From the NCBI RefSeq assembly GCF_003851545.1, contig NZ_BHVX01000008.1:186001-250000 (forward strand): a stretch of DNA of 64,000 nt, written 5' to 3'. A program made the position numbers and the translations under genes. The notes beneath the pieces are model-generated. The model ran no database searches. It was given only the letters and a program-made list of their open reading frames with translations, and was not told where the DNA came from. Below are positions 58,195-64,000 of this stretch, piece by piece; positions within the stretch are counted from its first letter, which is position 1, and every line of letters starts with the position of its first letter. This stretch comes from Ralstonia sp. SET104. Its GTDB lineage: Bacteria > Pseudomonadota > Gammaproteobacteria > Burkholderiales > Burkholderiaceae.

Positions 58195-58862
58195 GCGGAA
58201 GCCTCAGTGCCGGTCGAGGCGGCAACAGCGGGTTCCAGCCGAAGCGAAGGGGCGTATTTGAGCGTATCGATGCACGCGTCCAGCAGGCGCTCGCGCTTGG
58301 TGGCGAGGCTGGAGGCGTCCGGATAGAAGAGGTAATCCCCCATGATGCCGTTGAACGTCGCATGGAAATGCGCTACAGCCAGGGGGATATCGAGATCGGC
58401 CGGTAGCTGTCCGCGCCGCGTTGCCTGCTCGATGATGCTTGTCAGGTGGGTCATGCCTTCCTCAAACGATTCCTGCTGGCGCTTGAGGATCGGGCTCGTG
58501 TCTTCCACGAACTCGCACTTGTTGAACATGATCTCGAAGACCTTGCGCCAGTGCGCGTCTTCTACGAGCTGGCGCAGCAGGAAGTTGCCCACTGTGCGCA
58601 ACTCCCCAAGCGGGTCATCGGCCTCCACCCCCAGCGGGGTACACATGGTCTCCATTGGCAGCTTCACGCGCTCGCACATGGCGGCAAACACGTCGGTCTT
58701 GTTGCGAAAGTGCCAGTAGATGGCGCCGCGTGTCACGCCTGCGGCCTGGGCGATATCCGACAGCGATGTGCGCGCCACGCCGCGGGCATAGAACACGTCT
58801 TCCGCCGCATCCAGGATGCGGTTGCGTGTTTCAAGTGCTTCTTCCTTGGTTCGTCTGACCAT
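58191..58862 (-). CDS. TetR-family repressor of the RND pump (AcrR/TtgR-like)
   Basis: 223 residues starting MVRRTKEEALETRNRILDAA, the AcrR/TtgR/MtrR start, with helix-turn-helix TSLSDIAQAAGVTRGAIYWH. The C-terminal ligand domain is typical of repressors of multidrug efflux genes. It is divergent from the acrA-like gene. An AcrR-box-like site overlaps the pump promoter and a 15-bp palindrome lies 62 bases before this gene. The ATG at 58862 follows GGAAG. Confidence 0.9.
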   Translation of the reverse strand: MVRRTKEEALETRNRILDAAEDVFYARGVARTSLSDIAQAAGVTRGAIYWHFRNKTDVFAAMCERVKLPMETMCTPLGVEADDPLGELRTVGNFLLRQLVEDAHWRKVFEIMFNKCEFVEDTSPILKRQQESFEEGMTHLTSIIEQATRRGQLPADLDIPLAVAHFHATFNGIMGDYLFYPDASSLATKRERLLDACIDTLKYAPSLRLEPAVAASTGTEASA

Positions 58863-58923
58863 GATCTTCCAGAGGAGCGCTGGAGGCGGGTCCTTCGCCC
58901 ACCAGCGTTCTTTTGATTGGCTT

Positions 58924-58938
58924 TTGTGCATTGCACAA
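58924..58938. promoter_or_regulatory. Perfect 15-bp palindrome upstream of tetR
   Basis: TTGTGCA-T-TGCACAA is perfectly symmetric, 62 bases before the tetR start. It is a candidate operator for autoregulation or a second regulator. It does not resemble the other operator candidate at 59101-59126. Confidence 0.55.
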
Positions 58939-59447
58939 TTTCAGGCAACGCACCATTGCGCTCCGCACAACGCGGCAACGGGTCCGTTGGCTGACAATCC
59001 TTGTCGCAGCGCGGTATCCGCTGCACATTTGCTTGATCGCCGTCATTGCCACGAACTCCGGAAAAGTGTCAACGGAGTCCCTATTCTTCTGTGGCGTTAC
59101 TTACATACATACGCGAACGTATCTATAATAGCGCGCACTCCGTCGCTTGCCCATGGCCGTATGCGCCACATCCTGGCAGGGCAGTGTTCTGGGGCCAACA
59201 TTCGGTACCGTCGGCCCCGAAGTTCGGAAGTCAATTACCGATCGCTCCCGCTTCTTTGCATTCTGGCCTCGGGTTGTTGTGAGTTCGTCGCACAGGCCAT
59301 ATCGCGTCCAGCCGGATGCGGCTAGCATCGGACGTTTTCATTTTGTGTTTTTTTGGTTTCGCTGACGGCTTGCCGGCATCGCACTCGTTTGCGCGCTGCC
59401 CGGTATGGCATCCGCCGGCATCCCGCCTATCGCCAATGGGGTCATCT
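58939..59447. promoter_or_regulatory. tetR / efflux-pump divergent region
   Basis: Non-coding apart from the marked operator candidates. After the promoter at about 59101-59129 there is a leader of some 310 bases before the adaptor start, unusually long and with no supported gene. An in-frame upstream extension of the adaptor exists from about 59316 but has no lipoprotein signal. Confidence 0.4.
59101..59129 (+). promoter_or_regulatory. RND pump promoter with embedded AcrR-like operator
   Basis: TTACAT (59101-59106) and a perfect TATAAT (59124-59129) have a 17-base spacer. Within it, TACATACATACGCGAACGTATC resembles the E. coli AcrR box (TACATACATTTGTGAATGTATG). A repressor there would block RNA polymerase directly. 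Confidence 0.6.
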
Positions 59448-60719
59448 ATGACGAACACCCGCCGTTATCACCAACTCGCTGCCGCCGCATTCACGGTGGT
59501 GGCACTTGCAGCCTGCGGCAACAAGCAGGCACAAGGGCCGGGCGGCGCCGGCATGCCTCCGACCGAAGTCGGCGTTGTGACTGTGCAGCCACATTCCGTT
59601 GGTCTGACCAGCGAGTTGCCGGGCCGTCTGGAGGCCACGCGTGTGGCGCAGGTGCGCGCACGGGTCGCGGGCATTGTGCTCAAGCGCACCTACGCTGAAG
59701 GTAGCGACGTAAAGGCTGGCCAACAGCTGTTCCAGATCGATCCGGCGCAGTACCGGGCATCGCTCGACAGCGCCCGCGCGCAACTGGCACGTTCGGAAGC
59801 CACACAGACGCAGGCACAGAACAAGGCCGAGCGCTACAAGCCGCTGGTGGCCACCAACGCCATCAGCAAGCAGGACTACGACGACGCCACCGCCGCCGCC
59901 AAGCAAGCCACTGCTGATGTAGCTGCGGCCCGCGCCGCCGTGGAAACCGCCAAGTTGAACGTTGGTTACGCCAGCGTGAGCTCGCCCATCTCCGGCCGAG
60001 CCGGTCTGGCGCAGATCACCGAAGGTGCGCTGGTGGGCCAGGGCGAGGCGACGCTGTTGACGACCGTGCAGCAGATCGACCCGATCTATCTGACGTTCAC
60101 GCAGTCGAGCACTGAAGTCATGCGCCTGCAAGAGGCGCTCAAGGCCGGCAAGCTGGCCAAGTCCGGCGGTGATGCAGCCAAGGTCACGCTCGTGACGGAA
60201 GACGGCCGCGCCTATGCGCAGCCCGGCAAGCTGTACTTCTCCGACCTGACGGTGGACCCGGCCACGGGCACGATTACGCTGCGCGCGATTGTTCCGAACG
60301 CCGACCGCACGCTGCTGCCCGGCATGTACGTGCGCGCCCGCCTGGAGCAGGCCGTGGACGAACAGGCGATCACGGTGCCGCAGCAAGCAGTGTCGCGCAG
60401 CCCGGACGGCGCTTCGGTCATGGTGGTCGATGAGAAGGGCATGGCCGCTGTGCGCAAGGTCCAGGCCGATCGCTCGACCGGTACGGAATGGATCGTCTCC
60501 AACGGCCTGAAGGCGGGCGACAAGGTGATCGTCGACGGTCTGCAGAAGGTCCATCCGGGCGCACCGGTCAAGGCTGTGCCGTGGCAGCCGATGCCGGCAG
60601 CCCAGGGTAAGGGCCCGCAAGGTCCGGGTGGCCAGGGTAGCGGCGCCGCTCCGGCACCGGCCGCCAGCGGCCCTGCTGCAAGCACTCCCGCCGCCAGCGC
60701 ACCGGCAGCCAAGCAGTAA
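59448..60719 (+). CDS. acrA: RND efflux periplasmic adaptor (AcrA/MexA-like)
   Basis: 423-residue lipoprotein: MTNTRRYHQLAAAAFTVVAL then AACG with the lipid-attached Cys. Biotinyl-lipoyl halves (VRARVAGIVLKRTYAEGSDV, VGYASVSSPISGRAG) flank a coiled-coil hairpin (59780-59960 region). It bridges the inner-membrane pump and outer-membrane channel encoded next. An Ala/Pro-rich tail of about 40 residues ends the protein. The ATG at 59448 gives the lipoprotein signal. Confidence 0.93.
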   Translation: MTNTRRYHQLAAAAFTVVALAACGNKQAQGPGGAGMPPTEVGVVTVQPHSVGLTSELPGRLEATRVAQVRARVAGIVLKRTYAEGSDVKAGQQLFQIDPAQYRASLDSARAQLARSEATQTQAQNKAERYKPLVATNAISKQDYDDATAAAKQATADVAAARAAVETAKLNVGYASVSSPISGRAGLAQITEGALVGQGEATLLTTVQQIDPIYLTFTQSSTEVMRLQEALKAGKLAKSGGDAAKVTLVTEDGRAYAQPGKLYFSDLTVDPATGTITLRAIVPNADRTLLPGMYVRARLEQAVDEQAITVPQQAVSRSPDGASVMVVDEKGMAAVRKVQADRSTGTEWIVSNGLKAGDKVIVDGLQKVHPGAPVKAVPWQPMPAAQGKGPQGPGGQGSGAAPAPAASGPAASTPAASAPAAKQ

Positions 60720-60734
60720 ACAAGGAGCCATCGC

Positions 60735-63700
60735 ATGGCAAAGTTTTTTATCGATCGCCCGGTCTTTGCCTGGGTGCTCGCGCTGTTCATCATTCTTGCT
60801 GGGGCGATTTCGATCACCCAGTTGCCGATCTCGCAGTACCCGACCATCGCGCCGCCGTCCGTCATCATCACGGCCACGTACCCGGGCGCTAATGCGAAGA
60901 CGCTGGACGAATCCGTCACCAGCATCATCGAGCAGGAAATGAACGGCGCGGACGGCCTGCTCTATATGGAGTCGGTCAGCCAGGGCGGTAACGGCCAGGC
61001 GCAAATCACCGTGACGTTCAAGGCCGGCACCGATCCGGCGCTGGCGCAGGTGGACGTGCAGAACCGCTTGAAGCGCGTCGAAGCGCGGTTGCCGTCTGCA
61101 GTGACGCAGCAGGGTGTGCAGGTCGACAAGGCTCGCTCGAACTTCCTGCTGTTCGCCACGCTGGCATCCACCGACGGCAAGATGGACCCAGTGGCACTGG
61201 GTGACTACATCTCGCGCAACGTGCTCAATGAAATCAAGCGCGTGCCGGGCGTGGGGCAAGCCATCCTGTTCGGTACGGAACGCGCCATGCGCGTCTGGAT
61301 CGATCCGGCCAAGCTCGTCGGCTACAAGCTGACCCCGTCTGACGTCTACAACGCCATCCGCGCACAGAACTCGCTGGTCTCGGCCGGTACGATCGGCGAT
61401 CTGCCGTCTGTCTCCGATCAGCCCCTCGCGGCAACGGTCGTGGTGGAAGGTCAGCTCACGACCACCGAGCAGTTCGGCAACATCGTGCTGGTCGCCAAGC
61501 CGGACGGCTCACTGGTGCGCGTGAAGGACGTTGCACGACTTGAATTGGGCGGCCAGAGCTATTCGACGTCTGCACGGATCAATGGCCAGCCGATTTCGGC
61601 CATTGGTGTGCAGCTCTCGCCCACGGGTAACGCGCTGGGCACGGCCAAGGCCGTGAAGGCCAAGCTGGAAGAGCTGTCGAAGTACTTCCCCGCGGGCGTC
61701 GAATACAAGGTGCCGTATGACACCTCCAAGTTCGTTCAGATCTCGATCGAGGAAGTGGTCAAGACGCTGTTCGAAGCCATGGTGCTGGTGTTCCTGGTGA
61801 TGCTGCTGTTCCTGCAGAACATCCGCTACACGCTGGTGCCGTCGATCGTGGTGCCGATCTCGCTGCTGGGCGCGTTTGCCGTGATGAACGCGTTGGGTTT
61901 CTCGATCAACGTGCTGACGATGTTCGGCCTGGTGCTGGCGATCGGTATTCTCGTGGACGACGCCATCGTGGTGGTGGAAAACGTCGAACGGATCATGGCC
62001 GAAGAGGGCCTGCCCCCGCGCGAAGCCACTCGCAAGGCCATGGGCCAGATCACGGGTGCCATCATCGGTATCACGCTGGTGCTGATGGCCGTGTTCATCC
62101 CGATGGCGTTCTTCTCGGGCTCGGTGGGGGCGATCTATCGCCAGTTCTCGCTGTCGATGGTGTCGTCGATCTTCTTCTCGGCCCTCATGGCGCTGACGCT
62201 CACGCCCGCGCTGTGCTCGACGCTGCTCAAGCCGATCGAGAAGGGTTCGCACCATGAGAAGACGGGCTTCTTCGGCTGGTTCAACCGCATGTTCTCGAGC
62301 ACCACGAACCGCTACCAGAGCTTCGTGGAGCGCATGCTGAAGAAGACCTTCCGCTACATGGTCATCTACGGTGCGCTGATTGCGGCGGTGGTGTTCCTGT
62401 TCCTGCGCCTGCCGTCTTCGTTCCTGCCGACCGAAGACCAAGGCTACATCGTGACCAACATTCAGTTGCCGCCGGGCGCATCGGCCAACCGCACGCTGGA
62501 AGTGATCAAGCAGGTCGAGAACTACTACAAGCAGGACAAGGCCGTCGAGAACATCGTGGCCGTGCAGGGTTTCAGCTTCTCGGGTAACGGTCCGAACGCC
62601 GGTATCGTGTTTACCCCGCTCAAGGACTGGAGCGAGCGTAAGGGCAAGGATCAAACCGCGGACGCCGTGGCTGGCCGCGCCTTCGGTGCGCTGTTTGGCG
62701 GTATCCGCGATGCGATCGTGTTCCCGCTGAACCCGCCGCCGATTCCGGAACTGGGCAACGCCACCGGCTTTACCTTCCGCCTGCAGGACCGTGGTGGCCT
62801 GGGGCATGACGCCCTGATCGCGGCCCGCAATCAACTGATGGGGATGGCGGCGCAAAGCAAGATCATTACGGGCATGCGCCCGGAAGGTCTGGAGGATTCG
62901 CCGCAGTACCAGGTCGACATTGATCGCGAGAAGGCCAATGCGCTGGGTGTGGCGTTCACCGACATCAACGCCGTGCTGTCGACGTCGCTGGGCTCGGCGT
63001 ATGCGAACGACTTCCCGAACTATGGCCGTCAGCAACGCGTGATCGTGCAAGCGGACAAGATCAACCGCATGCAGCCCGAAGACATCATGAACCTGTACGT
63101 GCGCAACGGGCAGGGCAACATGGTGCCGATGTCGACGTTCGCCAGGGGCCACTGGATCGTCGGCCCCGTGCAGCTCGTGCGCTACAACGGCTATCCGGCT
63201 GTTCGCCTTTCAGGTGCGGCTGCGCCGGGTGCCAGTTCGGGTGATGCCATGGCCGAGATGGAGCGTCTGGCCGCCAAGCTTCCGGCTGGTATCGGCTACG
63301 AGTGGACGGGCCAGTCGCTGCAGGAAAAGGCCTCTGGCTCGCAGGCGCCGGCGCTGTATGCGCTCTCGCTGCTGGCGGTGTTCCTGGTGCTGGCGGCGCT
63401 GTACGAAAGCTGGTCGATCCCGGCGGCGGTGATTCTGGTGGTGCCGCTGGGCGTGCTCGGTGCACTCCTGGGTGTGACGCTGCGCGCCATGCCTGATGAC
63501 GTGTACTTCAAGGTTGGCCTGATTGCGGTGGTGGGCTTGTCCGCCAAGAACGCCATTCTGATCATCGAATTTGCGAAGGACTTGCAGGCGCAAGGCAAGG
63601 GCCTCATCGAGGCCACGCTGGAAGCCGTGCACCTGCGGTTCCGCCCGATCATCATGACGTCGTTCGCGTTCATCCTGGGCGTGCTGCCGCTGGCGATTGC

Positions 63701-63887
63701 CACTGGCGCCAGTTCCGCCAGCCAACGCGCCATCGGTACCGGCGTGATGGGCGGGATGATCACCGCGACGGTGCTGGCCGTGGTGCTGGTGCCTGTGTTC
63801 TTCGTGGTGGTCCGCCGCATCTTCAAGGGCAGCGAGCGTCAACGCCGTCTGGATGCCGCGCATCGGCCGCTGGACGAGGAAATCTGA
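60735..63887 (+). CDS. acrB: RND multidrug efflux pump, HAE1 family (AcrB/MexB-like)
   Basis: 1050 residues, the standard length, starting MAKFFIDRPVFAWVLALFI. Proton-relay Asp pair in GILVDDAIVVVENVER and Lys in GLSAKNAILIIEFAKD are present, with two large periplasmic loops. It exports drugs, dyes and solvents using the proton gradient. It starts 15 bases after the adaptor with AAGGAG, and the channel gene follows after 2 bases. Confidence 0.95.
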   Translation: MAKFFIDRPVFAWVLALFIILAGAISITQLPISQYPTIAPPSVIITATYPGANAKTLDESVTSIIEQEMNGADGLLYMESVSQGGNGQAQITVTFKAGTDPALAQVDVQNRLKRVEARLPSAVTQQGVQVDKARSNFLLFATLASTDGKMDPVALGDYISRNVLNEIKRVPGVGQAILFGTERAMRVWIDPAKLVGYKLTPSDVYNAIRAQNSLVSAGTIGDLPSVSDQPLAATVVVEGQLTTTEQFGNIVLVAKPDGSLVRVKDVARLELGGQSYSTSARINGQPISAIGVQLSPTGNALGTAKAVKAKLEELSKYFPAGVEYKVPYDTSKFVQISIEEVVKTLFEAMVLVFLVMLLFLQNIRYTLVPSIVVPISLLGAFAVMNALGFSINVLTMFGLVLAIGILVDDAIVVVENVERIMAEEGLPPREATRKAMGQITGAIIGITLVLMAVFIPMAFFSGSVGAIYRQFSLSMVSSIFFSALMALTLTPALCSTLLKPIEKGSHHEKTGFFGWFNRMFSSTTNRYQSFVERMLKKTFRYMVIYGALIAAVVFLFLRLPSSFLPTEDQGYIVTNIQLPPGASANRTLEVIKQVENYYKQDKAVENIVAVQGFSFSGNGPNAGIVFTPLKDWSERKGKDQTADAVAGRAFGALFGGIRDAIVFPLNPPPIPELGNATGFTFRLQDRGGLGHDALIAARNQLMGMAAQSKIITGMRPEGLEDSPQYQVDIDREKANALGVAFTDINAVLSTSLGSAYANDFPNYGRQQRVIVQADKINRMQPEDIMNLYVRNGQGNMVPMSTFARGHWIVGPVQLVRYNGYPAVRLSGAAAPGASSGDAMAEMERLAAKLPAGIGYEWTGQSLQEKASGSQAPALYALSLLAVFLVLAALYESWSIPAAVILVVPLGVLGALLGVTLRAMPDDVYFKVGLIAVVGLSAKNAILIIEFAKDLQAQGKGLIEATLEAVHLRFRPIIMTSFAFILGVLPLAIATGASSASQRAIGTGVMGGMITATVLAVVLVPVFFVVVRRIFKGSERQRRLDAAHRPLDEEI

Positions 63888-63889
63888 AC

Positions 63890-64000
63890 ATGCAGAAAAC
63901 GATGACCTTCTCTTTGTCGAAACGCGCTCCTGCGCTGTTGCCGGCGCTCCTGCTGGCCGCCGGCGTGCTGTCCGGCTGCTCGTTGGCGCCGACTTACGAG
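63890..64000 (+). CDS. Outer-membrane efflux channel lipoprotein (OprM/NodT-like), N-terminal fragment
   Basis: 37 codons to the window edge. The start MQKTMTFSLSKRAPALLPAL is followed by LLAAGVLSGC, a lipoprotein signal with lipobox LSGC, then SLAPTYE. The sequence CSLAPxY is the typical mature start of OprM/CusC family channels. Its place behind the pump gene, with 2 bases between stop and start, completes the tripartite operon. Confidence 0.88.
   Translation, partial: MQKTMTFSLSKRAPALLPALLLAAGVLSGCSLAPTYE

Noticed and set aside
61509-63152. 547-codon minus-strand frame antisense to the RND pump gene
   Set aside because: Low-complexity His/Arg/Gln composition and no motif; the pump frame is conserved throughout.

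Overview
The window is a gene-dense, GC-rich chromosomal segment of a betaproteobacterium. Gene content and protein character point to Burkholderiaceae, most likely Ralstonia or a close relative. The evidence is the mreBCD-mrdA-rodA cluster divergent from gatCAB, a dksA-type gene beside zur and COG0523 genes, RegB/RegA, metX-metW, GTP-type pckG, and an acrAB-oprM-like efflux operon behind a tetR gene. The genus assignment comes from memory of these families, not from a search. I see no rRNA, tRNA, CRISPR array, prophage or intact insertion sequence.

Layout. 1-2.25 kb: a truncated lysR gene divergent from an acyl-CoA-ligase-like gene. 2.26-8.8 kb, minus strand: the cell-shape operon mreB-mreC-mreD-mrdA-rodA. 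8.8-9.4 kb: a divergent promoter region holding a 195-bp imperfect palindrome. 9.4-17.9 kb: gatC-gatA, a lipoprotein and a hydrolase gene, gatB, DUF484-xerC, an rRNA methyltransferase and a membrane protein. 18-20.9 kb: a berberine-bridge-type oxidase with a Tat-exported lactonase. 21-24.8 kb: zur, a COG0523 metallochaperone, a DksA lacking most zinc-finger cysteines, and a second COG0523 gene. 24.9-29.7 kb: a solute-binding protein, hslVU behind a structured 5' leader, a cysteine-repeat periplasmic protein and a CsbD-like protein. 29.7-32.6 kb: RegA/RegB and a PCu(A)C copper chaperone. 32.6-33.7 kb: an ECF sigma factor, a soluble zinc-binding anti-sigma factor and a CWC protein. 33.9-36.4 kb: argB, a HAD hydrolase and a SlmA-like regulator.

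36.4-41 kb: a GabR-like MocR regulator divergent from gabT-gabD. 41-43.1 kb: metX-metW behind a structured leader that resembles a SAM-II riboswitch followed by an intrinsic terminator. 43.2-49.4 kb: a Sel1-repeat protein, ybdD-cstA, a divergent Cache kinase with a LuxR-type regulator, and hyi. 49.7-53.3 kb: an OmpR-type regulator with Glu at the phospho-acceptor position, an AT-rich gap and pckG. 53.7-58.9 kb: a hydroxyacid dehydrogenase, a LigB-type dioxygenase, a glutathione-reductase-like enzyme, a patatin and tetR. 59.4-64 kb: an RND efflux operon cut by the right edge.

Most genes are housekeeping or central metabolism. The most unusual material is non-coding: the mreB/gatC palindrome, the metX leader, the hslVU 5' hairpin, tandem operators between cstA and the kinase gene, and an operator embedded in the efflux promoter. 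Among proteins, the zinc-poor DksA, the three-unit CX10C protein and the Glu-substituted response regulator stand out. Start sites were chosen from codon, ribosome-binding-site and family evidence. Motif residue numbers were counted by hand from those starts.
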